Of a DNA stretch of 64,000 nt, positions 26,712-37,800 are shown piece after piece. The position numbers were made by a program, and so were the translations under genes. This DNA is from Gonocerus acuteangulatus (taxonomy: Eukaryota > Arthropoda > Insecta > Hemiptera > Coreidae): NCBI GenBank assembly GCA_946811695.1, contig OX328123.1, positions 153,926,516 through 153,990,515 on the forward strand. Direction: 5' to 3'. Within the stretch, counting starts at the first letter, position 1; the number at the start of each line of letters is the position of its first letter. The notes under the pieces are model-generated. The model saw only the letters and a list, made by a program, of their open reading frames with translations. It did not search any database and was not told where the DNA came from.

Positions 26712-26982
26712 AACCGCCCACCTAAATTTGACCCGGTTAAATTTAAATAAAGAAAACAAAACTTAAGTTATGGAGCATACAAATAATAAACATCACATGG
26801 GGAAAAACTATAACAATGACAAATGATGAAAGAAGACGATCACTGCATCGCTTATAAAAAAAATAAATAATTACTTAAATTTAACAAAATAATAAATTTA
26901 ATTGCTTCCTTCAGTTACCCTACTGAAATAAATAAATACATGAATAGTTACCAAAACATGGTAGACGACAAAAATTAAAAGT

Positions 26983-28146
26983 TTAATTATCCTTGGACTC
27001 CTTGTCCTCGGGAAGAAAAAGGGGGACAAGCGATGACACTGCTTTGGTAAGGTGACTGCCGGAAGGAGTCCTGACAACTACCGAGCGCGTAACACCGTCT
27101 CTACCCGGAAAGGTTTCGACGACTCTGCCGACAGGCCAGTGGCCAATGGCTGGGCGTTTCTCGACGAGAATGACCAAGTCACCAGGCTGAAGATCAGGGG
27201 TTCTTCGCGTCCATTTGGACCTTTGTTGAAGGGTGTGGAGATATTCCCTTCTCCACCTAGGTAGCTCAACCTGATAACGGCCGTCCTTCGTGCGGCTGTG
27301 CGGGTTCTGAAAATGCTGCTCACACATTTCGCCTTTTGTTTTGATGCTGGACGTTGAGAGACAAAACAGAACGCTTGTTTCCGGACTCTCGGTGGCTTCT
27401 AACTTCCCCGAGACCACAAGTCCAAAAACTGAAGGTGTAAGGTACAAATCGCCGACCTCGGATTTTATTGGAGCTCCGTTGATTAGCTGTGGGTATAGAT
27501 CACTGCCAATCAAAGCATCCACTGGAACCGATTTGGCAAAATCCTGGTCCGCTAGCGGGAGAGATGAGAATCGCTCGTAGACATTTGGAGGAGCTGGGAG
27601 ATTGGGCAGCGCTGAGGTGATCCGTTCGACGATCAAAACTTTGGTCTTATATTCCTTTGGGGAGGAATATGGCTTGATCACACAGGTCGCAGTGTTTAGG
27701 GGTTGAGCGATTTTGGAACCCCCGAGTCCACACACGTTTCCTATGAATGTTTCAACGGGCGCCCCTATCCGACGGGCTAGTTGCCTAGTGATAAAAGTGT
27801 GTTGGCTGCCGGAATCCAACACGGCGCGGATGGGGTATAGTTTTCCCTTTGGGGATTTGATCAGTGCTTGTACAGTGCCCAAGAATACTAGTCCGCCCGA
27901 ATATGCAGGTTCTTCGGCTGAGGATTCGAAGCCAATGAACGCATCGGGGATTTGTGGATTGGCAGGTTCTTCATATTTTGTTCCATTTTTACTTGATGTT
28001 TTTGTAGCAGCTACCTTTTCCTCGTGTATAAGACTATGATGCCTTCCTTTGCAAAATTTGCACGAAAATTTCGACGGGCAGCAGGCACTATTATGCCCTT
28101 CGCGAAGGCAGTTGGAGCATCCCTTCCAGGCGGCAACGAACTCCGA
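26983..28146 (-). CDS. BEL/Pao knuckles and protease fused to integrase C-terminus
   Basis: Continues in the gag frame after a TGA at 28147-28149. First come two more knuckles (CSNCLREGHNSAC and CKFCKGRHHSLIH). Then comes the DUF1758 aspartic protease with AVLDSGSQHTFIT and a later IGSDLYPQL. A short start of the reverse transcriptase (EQHFQNPHSR, DGRYQVELP) follows. At ~27255 the reading jumps without losing frame to WRREYLHTLQQRSKW, PGDLVIL and the WPVGRVV block, the end of BEL integrases (DUF5641-like). RT, RNase H and the integrase core are absent. The in-frame junction keeps a complete Gag-Pro with a foreign C-terminal tail. Confidence 0.88.
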   Translation of the reverse strand, partial: SEFVAAWKGCSNCLREGHNSACCPSKFSCKFCKGRHHSLIHEEKVAATKTSSKNGTKYEEPANPQIPDAFIGFESSAEEPAYSGGLVFLGTVQALIKSPKGKLYPIRAVLDSGSQHTFITRQLARRIGAPVETFIGNVCGLGGSKIAQPLNTATCVIKPYSSPKEYKTKVLIVERITSALPNLPAPPNVYERFSSLPLADQDFAKSVPVDALIGSDLYPQLINGAPIKSEVGDLYLTPSVFGLVVSGKLEATESPETSVLFCLSTSSIKTKGEMCEQHFQNPHSRTKDGRYQVELPRWRREYLHTLQQRSKWTRRTPDLQPGDLVILVEKRPAIGHWPVGRVVETFPGRDGVTRSVVVRTPSGSHLTKAVSSLVPLFLPEDKESKDN

Positions 28147-29421
28147 TCATTGTTCAACCGCGAGAGACGCAAATCTGATGCAATATGATAAAAGATGTCT
28201 GCCTTGACAATACGGACATTGGCCCGAATGCGCCTGGAAACTGCGCGACCTTGTGGGAATCGCAAAATGACGTCTTTGACCTTGTGGTGAATTTGGAGCC
28301 TTGTTTCCTGGAATGTTTGTTCTAGGTGATGGGCTGCGGCGGTTAGTATTTGTCACATGAAACGATACACCATTATATTTTGCAGACCACCGATTGGGAT
28401 ATTTAGCCCTTGAATCGCCTTTTGGGCGCGATTCAGCAGGCATCGACGACGCTGACGACTCTACGTCTCTTGATAACTTAAATGCCATAAGACGTTGGCG
28501 CACAAAGTCTATGACGTCCGCAGCAGATGGCATGGCTTTCGGGTCACTGCGAGCTAGCTCGAACTGCCTCCGCGTCTCCGTGTTAAGAGAGCGGAGCGCT
28601 AGCTTAGAAAGTATGAAGTCCGCTGGATTGGCAAGATTGAGAGACAAGAACCCTTCGATGCTGTCACCGACCTGAGTCAGAAACTGCTCATATCTCTGAC
28701 GTTCACCTAAGTTGCCTTTACAGTCGCTGTCAAGAATCCGCTGCAAGTACATGCTGGCCAGAACACGAGGGTTGTCATATGCTTCCGTAAGTTTCTCCCA
28801 AGCTAGCTCGTATGATTCTTCGACTTTAGGGAACCGGCAAATGAGGGAAAAGGCTTCTCCTTTTAGGGCTTGCATTAAATAATGTAGCTTGTCAACTTTC
28901 GGCAATCTGGTATTGTTGTGGATGAGAGATACAAATGAATCCTTAAAACTCGTCCATTGAAAAATATCTCCTGAAAAGCTGGGGATCGATATTTTGGGAA
29001 GTTGAGCTCTGTCAGATCCGCTTAAGTTCAGAGCGCCAAGGACTTGACTAAGGTCATCGGGAAGCATAGTTTGACGAGCATCCCGGGGTTCTTCCTTCGC
29101 TTTGAGGTGCGAACGTAGAGCGCGAGCGCTAAATATCTCGCTCTGCACTTGGTCGTAGTGCTCCTCCCAAGCCCTTGAGGGAAATTGATCTGGCTTGTCT
29201 ATCAAGACGTGGATCCTATCAAGCTCATCCCAGGTTTCTTGATAAGACGCCCAATGTGCTTCGGCTGAATCGTGGTGCACGAGAAATAGATACGTTTGCG
29301 AATCATCAGCGATGGCGGCTTTCCGTACTGTGGACAAACTGGTAATGTTTCTCTTGAGAGACCGCAACTTCCGTTCAAGGATCTTGATGTGAGAGTCGTA
29401 ATCAGGGATAGACTCAGGCAT
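28147..29421 (-). CDS. BEL/Pao Gag (DUF1759-type)
   Basis: I place the start at the ATG at 29421 (ACCATGCC, good Kozak context) rather than the more upstream in-frame ATG at 29577, whose extra residues are an unlikely hydrophobic leader. The DUF1759-like core includes LPKISIPSFSGDIFQWTSF, FVSLIHNN, KLHYLMQALKGEA and the YELAWEKL-AYDNPRVL block. A basic linker follows, then a first zinc knuckle CPYCQGRHLLSYC. A TGA at 28147-28149 stops the frame between the first and second knuckle. The same frame continues downstream, so this is either readthrough of a leaky stop or a point mutation. Confidence 0.88.
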   Translation of the reverse strand: MPESIPDYDSHIKILERKLRSLKRNITSLSTVRKAAIADDSQTYLFLVHHDSAEAHWASYQETWDELDRIHVLIDKPDQFPSRAWEEHYDQVQSEIFSARALRSHLKAKEEPRDARQTMLPDDLSQVLGALNLSGSDRAQLPKISIPSFSGDIFQWTSFKDSFVSLIHNNTRLPKVDKLHYLMQALKGEAFSLICRFPKVEESYELAWEKLTEAYDNPRVLASMYLQRILDSDCKGNLGERQRYEQFLTQVGDSIEGFLSLNLANPADFILSKLALRSLNTETRRQFELARSDPKAMPSAADVIDFVRQRLMAFKLSRDVESSASSMPAESRPKGDSRAKYPNRWSAKYNGVSFHVTNTNRRSPSPRTNIPGNKAPNSPQGQRRHFAIPTRSRSFQAHSGQCPYCQGRHLLSYCIRFASLAVEQ

Positions 29422-29577
29422 GGTTGAAAATTCTTCTATCAATAGAGATGACTTGAAAGTAGAGTGTAAAATGATTAAGATACTACAACCCCTCGAGCGA
29501 AGAGGAGAGAAGAGAGAAAGCAAAACCATGAGGAGAAAAATGTAAAAAAGAGTGCAAATGATGAGCATCACGAACAT

Positions 29578-31081
29578 TCTATAGAAATAAAATAAATAGA
29601 AAATTGTATAATGGCTTTAAAGTAATAAAGCAGTAAATAATAGCACCAATTATTGATTCAGCAAATTAATATATTTAATGATGTCAACAAGCAAAGCAAA
29701 TAATTATTATAAACTAATAAATTGACCTAAGTAGGCAAGAAATAAAGTAAAGGCATGACAATGATGACGTCACGCAGAGGATGACTGTGCAGCACGGAGA
29801 GTTCAGAGAGCTGTAAAGAGACAGACCTCTCTGTTGAGGCAGTAACCTGCCCAGACATATGATAACAACTGACATTAGCACATTGTGTTCTGTACTAAGT
29901 TATTTGCTCTTTGCTAAGTTAAAAGTGTTGACAATCATTTAATAGTGACTAAATCATTGTATATAAGAATAAATAAGGTGCTAAAGGACAATTGATAATG
30001 TCAAATTAATTATATAAAGATGATAGCTGCACTATGTAGGCAGAAATGACTAAGTATTGTAACTTATTATTATCTAATTAAATAGATACACAGAAAAATA
30101 TAATGACAAAGATGAGTATTTTATTTATTTAAATCCATATAATTGTTGAAAATTGCAAACCGCAAGGCTTAATGAATGCTGAGTGAATAACTATTCACCT
30201 TTATTAATCACTTAATGGAGAATTGGAACATAAGTCAGGTAAATAAAGAACTTAGATGATTATAACTTATGATTATATCCAGGCAATATTGAAAATTGAT
30301 ACAAAGCACTAGCAATAAAAGGTAAGTGATTTTGCTAGGAAAAGCAGTGATAGAAGTAAGCTGAATGATTATTACAATTATTTTACCAAAATTATCACAA
30401 CATTGTAATAAATTAATTAAATTGTTGACCAATTTATAATCATCTGATTAAAATGTTCATTAATTTCTAAAGGTTTACTCAATTTGATTAATATTCTTAA
30501 CAGAACTCATTTACCAGATTGAGAGATACTATACGTTTGATAATTAATGTTTCTTTTCTGCAGAAACATCTTAATATAAACATTAAATAATACAGTTTGC
30601 CTCAATGGAGAAAAAAAAAAAAAAATAATAATTAACTGATAATAATGAAAGCAAACTATGAAGTACAGTAACTGCACTTGCAACTGCTGAAAGTTGCAAC
30701 TTGTATCCTATAATCTATTAACTATGCAAGTTAAATAAAATAAAGAGCTTTAAATACTAAAGTAAATAGCCTTTTTGGTTCTACTATTAAAGATATGCCT
30801 AATATATACACAATAATTAATATTACTGTTAACTGAAGCAAAAAAAAATAAAAAATGTAAAATTATTTGAGAATCAATCATGTTGATAATTCTAATTAAT
30901 TAAAAATTACTGCGATGCAATGATTTACAAGTAGGATTGACCTAATAGGAGCAATATATGAAAATAATAATTCTAATAATGAAGATTATGCAGACAATGA
31001 TGATGAAGAATAAACAAAATAAATTGAGAAGGCTCAGTAAATATGATTTTAATTTTGAACCCAATTGTTGGGTTAATTTTA
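29578..31081. other. BEL/Pao 5' leader, AT-rich
   Basis: About 1.5 kb between the primer-binding site and gag. It is unusually long and AT-rich with no recognisable ORF. It may contain packaging signals or an insertion; nothing specific is visible. Confidence 0.5.
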
Positions 31082-31099
31082 TCCGGCCCTGCTGGACCA
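31082..31099 (-). promoter_or_regulatory. Predicted primer-binding site
   Basis: On the minus strand TGGTCCAGCAGGGCCGG starts 3 bases after the 5' LTR end. TGG complements a tRNA CCA tail. I cannot say which tRNA. Confidence 0.6.
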
Positions 31100-31102
31100 C
31101 TA

Positions 31103-31711
31103 TGTTTGCACTACGCTGTCCCAAGGTGCTATACCATTGGGAATGAACGTACCGCTGTAATGCTGGTGCTGATTTACATGAATGGAGTGGACTGTATTTC
31201 GGGATATTTGAAAGTATGCACGGATATGAAATAAATTAAGTGTAATAAGATTATGTTACATGTTTCTATGAGTGGGGGGTGGCCGAAAAGGGTTATAATA
31301 TTGGTTAATGTATTAGTGGTTTTTGAGGTTTATAAAGGGGGGTTGTATTAAAATAAAGTGATGTCTGGTCCATGCGGTCTGCTGAAGCAGGAGTAGTCTC
31401 TGATGTTGAGATAGTTGTGCTACTCACTGTGGGGCCTGTCCTTTCTTCTCTTCATCCTCCTCCATGTTGCTCTCCGGGTTGCTTGGCTTCTACTCGACCA
31501 TGGCCAAAGCTATGGGCTTTTGTAAAAGGATGCACATGGTGTCCACAGCATACATTAGTCAAAGGTTTCTAATGGAGTCCTGGTCCCTTTGTTTAACGGT
31601 CTCCAGCATTTGAACTGCATGGAGGTAGCAGATGAATATATGGAGGCAACCTCTATGGTGAGCCGAGTGATGACGTCACAGGTTGGCTGCTATGGGGGTT
31701 TACATCAAACA
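31103..31711 (-). repeat. BEL/Pao 5' LTR
   Basis: Direct repeat of 26103-26711, exactly 5000 bp away. Right-hand duplication ATTGT follows at 31712-31716. Confidence 0.93.
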
Positions 31712-31990
31712 ATTGTTATAGAGTATATCGCTAAAAACTGCGAAACTTTTAATAAATAAATAAATAAATTCGAGACCTTCCGGGGCTCCTCTATCTCCGA
31801 CGTTTTCAGTAGTTTCCTAAAATCCTAAAGCACCGATTTTGCTTCTTCCAAACACATCATTCTGATTAATTGGAGATGATTTATACAGTTTTGTTGTTAC
31901 GGAGTTTAAATTATTGCAGATATAAGGAAATTATTAATTTGGCTCCAAAGGAAACCTCCACTAATAATGGACAAATTTTGTTTAAATTTA

Positions 31991-33517
31991 GGGGAAGGTG
32001 TTGTACTTCTGACCGTCTTGTACCTTTGACCACCGAGGCTGTCGCGGCACGTAGCAACATTTTATAAATATTGGTGTAATTAATGTTTAGCTCCTTCACT
32101 ATAGGGCTTGTTTAACCTACTTTGGATTATTCAAGTCAAAGAGGATTCTTGCAAAAAATACTTATCCATTTCTATCATAAAAATGTAAGTTATTTATTGA
32201 TGACGTTTTGCCTCATAATATTTTTTGTATAATATTTAGATGGAAATCATTTGACAAAGTAGCTATTACAATAAGGAACATGGTGTAGCTTCTGAAATTG
32301 ATTTATCTTAACCCTAAAATTTTTAGCATACTTTTTAATCTGCACTATCAGGGTGTTGCACCTCTGACCACGACTACTTGTTGTACCTTTGACCTGGTCA
32401 AAGGTACAACACACCTAAGTAATTTTTACATAATTCAACTTTTCTTCTGCTGCATTTTTTTTTTAATTAATATTGCTTTCTTCAATTGTTCAAAGAATTT
32501 AAAAAATAATAAATTAAATAAGTCCAAACTGACTTTATTAATCCTCATCGAAAAGCGGAGGCAAGGAAAATGTCAAATAGGGGCCGGCCTAAAGGGAAAC
32601 CACTTATCCTGACAGATATATTTCTGAAAAGCTATTATTGAAGGTGAAAAAAAAAAAAAAAAAAAAAAAAATCGAAAGCACCACCTTAAACGTAACACAC
32701 CACATACAAATAAACCCCTTCCTAAAAAAGGGGTAAATAAAAAGACAATTATTCTAATGACAGTTCAGATTCTGATACTGACACGGAAATTTCTTCAGGT
32801 GAATGTGACGTTGATCTGTCTGATAAATGTCGTGAGTTAAGTCGATGACCAGCAACAATTTGAAAAATATGATTTGGAAAAAGGAAATTTTATACTTGTT
32901 AAAAATAAAAGTAAAAAGACTATTACATATTTAGTCTTAGAGATCTGTGGTATTAAATGTCCAATGTTTAAGATCCAATATTTGAAAAAACAAACTTTAA
33001 GTGACAAGTTTACGAGGGAAGATGAAAATTTGTATGATATTGATGTTGAAGACATTGTGGTTAAACTTCCATACCCTAATATTGCTAGTGGCTCTGCTTG
33101 ACAGTTAAAACGTTTATCGATTTGACTGGATTTTTCAGCACATTAAGCATAACATAATATCAATAATACCTTTTTATTATGCTTACATCCATGTCCTATA
33201 TTTATTAAACTTACAATTAATTATAATATTACTCAATACAATTTTTTTCTGCACCGCTGTGTTGTTTTTACGTGGTCAGAGGTGCAACGCCCCATGGTCA
33301 AAGGTACAACTACATATTGTACCTTTGACCACTGTACGATTATTTTTTGAAAAATTAATAAAAAATATTAAATTTAAAGTCAGAACCTTGAAAAAATTAA
33401 ATATGATAAACAGTAGAATACTAATTACAATGAAATAAAAAAAATGAATTTAACCTTAATATTAAAGCTAAAAAAAATTCAATTGTGCAAAGTGGTCAAA
33501 GGTACAACACCTTCCCC
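31991..33517 (+). mobile_element. Tc1/pogo-type DNA transposon remnant with repeated subterminal motif
   Basis: Termini GGGGAAGGTGTTGTAC are inverted and flanked by TA (31989-31990 and 33518-33519). The motif TTGTACCTTTGACC and variants recur many times in both orientations near each end (31997-32025, 32345-32410, 33270-33340, 33490-33510). Inside, a degraded coding region includes RGRPKGKP near 32583 and a C-terminal transposase-like piece at 32874-33101. Confidence 0.7.
32874..33101 (+). pseudogene. Transposase C-terminal fragment
   Basis: 75-residue frame with EKGNFILVKNKSKKT, then YLVLEICG and a DVEDIVVKLPYPN ending. I recall this domain from the C-terminus of insect transposase-derived proteins (a barrel-like module before the stop). 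In-frame stops upstream and a poly-A tract (32647-32670) break it from the rest. Confidence 0.5.
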
Positions 33518-33543
33518 TATAATCCAGTTGTGTGTGCTATAAA

Positions 33544-34426
33544 CAGTGGAAAATGGATAATTCGAAATCGTCTTTAATTCGAATATTTCTTTCGGTCACT
33601 AGAATTTGGGGCATAAACATGTAAAAAAGTTGTGGTTAATTCGAATAATATTTTGAATAATTCGAATTTTTTACGAGACTGTGCCTTCTCTAGGAAGTGG
33701 ACAGAGAGGCGGTCGATCTTAAATTTCGTGAAAATATCGTATATTTTGTGAAGGTACGGATGTAGGGGTTCCGGGACAAGAAGCGCGGCGGTCTCATAGT
33801 CTAGTTCTTGGACTCTAGGAGTTCTGCAAAGTGGCTGGTCGCGCTTCCTCCCTTCTAGGGGTTGTTATAGGTCCATCCTGTCGTTTTATCCTAGAATTTC
33901 CTCCCACCATCCCTCCGATCTTCATTTCTTATTCAGTTATGTCAGTCAGCGCTTAGATCTGTTTTATGGTTTGTGCCTTGAATTTCTCGTGTATAGTGCA
34001 GTTCAGTGAGTTGTTGATTTAAGATGTCGAAGCCTGGAAGATATAAAACTTTAAAGTTGTTAGAGAAAATATCTGCGATTAAAGAAGTTGGAAAAGGAAA
34101 AAAGAACAAATCTGAAAGTGCCAGATTCCGCCTTTACCAACACTTTACCAATTTACCTGAAAAATAATTAAAAAACTCTTGCCCATGAAAATGACTTTTT
34201 TCAAAACGATAGACTTTTACTTATACTTTTTTGGTAAATTATTTACTTATTTTGTAATCATCAATTCATGAAATGTTTGTTTTTCTTTAAATAAAATGTA
34301 TTTTTTTCAAATTAAAAAATGTGAAAATATGAAGTTCGATTTTTTTTAGCCCTTTATTTTCAAAAACTTTTGTAATTCGAACATTTTTATCGGTCCCTAG
34401 GAGTTCGAATTATCCAAGTTCTACTG
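33544..34426 (+). mobile_element. Tigger/pogo-type deletion derivative
   Basis: Left end CAGTGGAAAATGGATAATTC and right end GAATTATCCAAGTTCTACTG are inverted. TA follows the right end (34427-34428), but the left has AA, an imperfect duplication. Further TTCGAAT repeats lie inside each end. Contains the start of a CENP-B-type transposase. Confidence 0.7.
34024..34167 (+). pseudogene. Tigger transposase N-terminal fragment
   Basis: 47 residues from ATG. RYKTLKLLEKISAIKEVGKG is the first helix region of a CENP-B/psq helix-turn-helix. It then runs into unrelated residues and a stop, so it is an internal-deletion remnant. Confidence 0.65.
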
Positions 34427-34428
34427 TA

Positions 34429-34860
34429 TTGACTTAATATGCGTGGCGAGCGTACCACACCTGGGGATTTAATGGCCACTGAGGTGGCATGTAGGCCACA
34501 AAACATGTAGGGCAAACAGATAATAAATTGTTACAAAAGAAAAGGAAGTACTATTTTTTGAACGACGCCATAAATATCTTTGGATTGTGAGGATGTCCGA
34601 TAACTCTTGTCAATACACGATTCTGTTGTGAAGTATTGTGGCTGTTCCGTTTATAGTTTGGTTATTAGCATGCCCTAGATGAAAAAATAGATACAAAAAA
34701 GTGTTTAGACCCTGTCAAACTTATATATGTAACGAGCATTGCGAATTCACGTGCTCAAATAGTATTACGCATTCCGCTGATCTTGATTCGAAATAATGTT
34801 ATTTTGGAAAATCCATGCATTTTTATATTATTTTAGGCATTTTTTTCTATTCGAACGTTA
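34429..34860. other. Intergenic, nothing recognised
   Basis: No ORF or repeat boundary supported. Confidence 0.5.
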
Positions 34861-34868
34861 CAAATATT

Positions 34869-35654
34869 GGGTCTTTTTGCGAAGACCACATCCAGTTACT
34901 TTTGAAGTAGCAGTAGTGATTTATAACAGTTACTCGTACTCGCTGATAAGCTTACTGATTAGCTTATAGGTTCTTTGCTGGTTATCTACTACTTCTTGAC
35001 TCGTTATCTACGGTTATAATTCATATTAGATAATGGCAAGCAATATTTATTAATAAAAAGGTTAATATGATCAAAATCAATTCTCTCAACTATGAAATAA
35101 GTTATGAAGCTTTAAAATTGACTGTTTTGCAGGTTATGAAGGATAACAAACAACGATATTTGTGAACAAACATATTTTATTCCTTTTCTCTCTCTCTTTT
35201 TTGGATATTTTACATTTATTTAGCATTACATGCTATGCGTTTCCGCTCGCTACGCTACGCTCCGCTCGCTCAAGAAGATATTAAAACCCTAGTCAATCCA
35301 ACTCCCAATTAATAGAATTATATTAATTGTAGCGACTCTAGTCTATCCAACTCGCTAAAATTAATAGGATTCCATTAATTTTTCCCAGTATGAAACCAAT
35401 CCCTTTTACTTTGTCAGGAACATCGCGAACTAATTTTAAAAGACTCATTTTTCTCACAAACATAAGCAGAGCTTTTTCATAAACAAAAGCTAATTCACTG
35501 TTGAAGGTTACTTTACTCCCAGCAAGAACGAATGCAATTGGTCATCCAATCCTCCAATAGGAAGGCAAAGGAGTTATGCGCATGCGCTAAATAACTGATA
35601 CAATCACTACTGCTACTTCAAAAGTAACTGGATGTGGTCTTCGCAAAAAGACCC
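34869..35654. mobile_element. 786-bp hAT-like MITE, family C, complete
   Basis: Terminal inverted repeats of ~53 bp (GGGTCTTTTTGCGAAGACCA...) that look perfect, flanked by an 8-bp duplication CAAATATT (34861-34868, 35655-35662). Eight-bp duplications fit hAT. The interior has no transposase and contains an AATTAATAG-type palindrome. Confidence 0.85.
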
Positions 35655-35731
35655 CAAATATTTTTCTAATTTTGGGTAGTGTATACTCCATTCCTGAATA
35701 ATTTGCTTAAAATAACCTCTATAAATAAAAT

Positions 35732-35933
35732 TAATTAATTTAAAGTTTAACGTCCATTATTAGTACCTAAGAATTCTTGAACGGGTTATCTATAGGTTAC
35801 CATCCTTTTCTATCCAGGATAGGGCTGATGCGTTTTCTTTTTTCTAAAGAAAAGCCACCACCCCTAGTGGGAATCGAACCCACGACCCTTGGCAGTGCTC
35901 ACGTCTTAACAATCACGACCACCGAGCCTCCGG
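35732..35933 (-). mobile_element. tRNA-derived SINE
   Basis: In reverse complement it starts CGGAGGCTCGGTGGTCGTG (A-box-like) and contains GGGTTCGATTCCCAC, a canonical B box, i.e. an RNA polymerase III promoter. A 10-bp duplication TAAATAAAAT flanks it (35722-35731, 35934-35943). The related repeat at ~51760-51880 lacks the insertion and so shows the empty site. Confidence 0.75.
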
Positions 35934-35943
35934 TAAATAAAAT

Positions 35944-37005
35944 AAAAACATGAACAGTTCTTCTCTTTTACATTTCTAATGAGCAACTTTTTCAATTATT
36001 AATTTTGTAATTAGATTCCATCCGGAGAGGTTTGTAGCTAGAAACAAAACTTACATTAATTTTAGGTATTTTGCAAATGATAATAGAATTAGACCGCAAA
36101 TATGGCAATTCATCATTTCAAGGAAATATGTTCAACCGTTGTCATGTAATGCAGAAAAACGAAATGATTCGTCGTACTCACTTGGACAGTTTTTTTTTGT
36201 AAGTCCCACAATATACAAAAGTAAAATATTAATTATATTGTGGTCTCTACTTGTAAATCACAAATTATTTATTATATATAATGATGAGATAACCGTAAGA
36301 AGCGAATAAAGCAAATACACGAAAATGAGACCCACACGCACACAGAGAGTGAATATAAAATTGAAAAGGCCTGGTTATTCTTACTATTAATGGTTGACTA
36401 AATAAGTTGAAAACCGGGGATGGAGTGGAAGGTAAGTACCCAATTAGTAGAAGCGACCTTATTCGGTCGGCTATAGCGGAGGAACCGACTCCGAGGACCA
36501 ATTGCAGTTAAACCAAGCGCGAAATCGAGTAAGTCCTACTTTCTTAATGCAATTTATTTCCTCTGCTCTAGGGGCTAACGATCGGTTTCCTACCAGCCTC
36601 ACGCATCACTGCTTTATTTTTTTATTAAGGGCCCTTCTGATTTGAGCGGAAAGGAGCTGGACTTTTCCAATATCCGATCGAGGTCGGGCATAAGTTCCAA
36701 GGATGAAGGCGGATCCCATCCCTTGATTGGATATGTAGAAGGAGATTGATTTCTCCCTTCCGCCAAGGAAACACTACTTCCTTTCATGATTACCCGTCGA
36801 CATCATGGAATAGGGAAGGAACGCTCTGAGGAAATGATAAGAAATTAGCTTAACATATTGAGGTTCTAAAGAAGGGAAAACGATTGAAGACTGTTCAGGT
36901 CGACGAATTAATATATGCGGTTCTTCTTTATAATGACACTGAAATGCAAAAACTATTGCTCTGTTTCAGGAAAAAAAAAATATTTTGAATCCACCCTGAC
37001 TTCTT
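35944..37005. other. Intergenic; starts with interspersed repeat family D
   Basis: 35690-36030 (outside the SINE) matches 51745-51890 and 53770-54010 (CTGAATAATTTGCTTAAAAT, then ATTATTAATTTTGTAATTA). The rest has nothing recognisable. Confidence 0.5.
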
Positions 37006-37009
37006 CGCT

Positions 37010-37800
37010 GGGTTCTGGTGGGCATCTTCAGAGACACCTTCCAGGCTGGTATGTGTAAGACTTGAATACCGCTTTGCCTCTCCTCTCTTCTGGTGGATGT
37101 CTTAAGAGACACCTTCCAGTCTTGTGGTTGTAAGACTTGAATACCCTTGGCCTCTTCTTTCTTATGGTGGATGTCTTAAGAGACAACTTCCAGTCTGGTG
37201 GGTTTAATACATGAATACCCCTTGGCCTCTTCTCTCTTATGGTGAATGTCTTAAGAGACAACTTCCAGTCTGGTGGGTGTAAGACATGAATACCCCTTGG
37301 CCTCTTCTCTCTTATGGTGAATGTCTTAAGAGACAACTTCCAGTCTGGTGGGTTTAATACATGAATACCCCTTGGCCTCTTCTCTCTTATGGTGAATGTC
37401 TTAAGAGACAACTTCCAGTCTGGTGGGTGTAAGACATGAATACCCCTTGGCCTCTTCTCTCTTATGGTGAATGTCTTAAGAGACAACTTCCAGTCTGGTG
37501 GGTGTAAGACATGAATACTCCTTGGCTTCTTCTCTCTTCTGGTGGAAATCTTCAGAGACACTTTCCAGTCTGGTAGGAGTAAGATATGAATACTCCTTGG
37601 CTTCTTCTCTCTTCTGGTGGAAATCTTCAGAGACACCTTCCAGTCTGGTGAGTGTAAGACTTGAGTACCCCTTGGCCTCTTCTCTCTTCTTGTGGAGATC
37701 TTCAGAGACACTTTCCAGTCTGGTATAAGACATGAATACTCCTTGGCTTCTTCTCTCTTCTGGTGGAGATCTTCAGACACCTTCCAGTCAGGTAGAAATA
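37010..37800 (-). repeat. 75-bp minisatellite with open frames
   Basis: About 10 copies of a 75-bp unit (AGACACCTTCCAGTCTGGTG plus TTCTCTCTTATGGTG). The unit is a multiple of 3, so a 250-residue minus-strand ORF stays open, but other frames are open as well and there is no leader or recognisable domain. Treated as tandem repeat. Confidence 0.8.

Larger units (their letters stand above)
26103..31711 (-). mobile_element. BEL/Pao LTR retrotransposon with internal pol deletion
   Basis: Two 609-bp direct LTRs that look identical by eye, beginning TG and ending CA, flanked by a perfect 5-bp duplication ATTGT (26098-26102, 31712-31716). Coding is on the minus strand: gag (DUF1759-type), zinc knuckles, an aspartic protease (DUF1758-type), then a direct in-frame jump to the C-terminal end of the integrase. 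Identity of the LTRs means a very recent insertion. Lacking RT and integrase, the copy must have been mobilised by enzymes from an autonomous relative. Confidence 0.93.

Noticed and set aside
27052..28039. Plus-strand ORFs across the BEL protease region
   Set aside because: Shadows of the minus-strand gag-pro frame, which has recognisable motifs.
29422..29577. Hydrophobic N-terminal extension of BEL Gag
   Set aside because: Signal-like leader is atypical for this family, and a better-context ATG lies at 29421.
31103..31711. LTR spacing of exactly 5000 bp as an assembly artefact
   Set aside because: Target-site duplication, primer-binding site and distinct flanks support a genuine element; the round number is probably coincidence.
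35838..35933. Functional tRNA gene
   Set aside because: B box is good, but the sequence does not fold into a full cloverleaf by eye and has SINE-like flanking duplications.
37028..37780. 250-codon basic repeat protein
   Set aside because: 75-bp tandem repeat with open frames on both strands; no start context, no domain.
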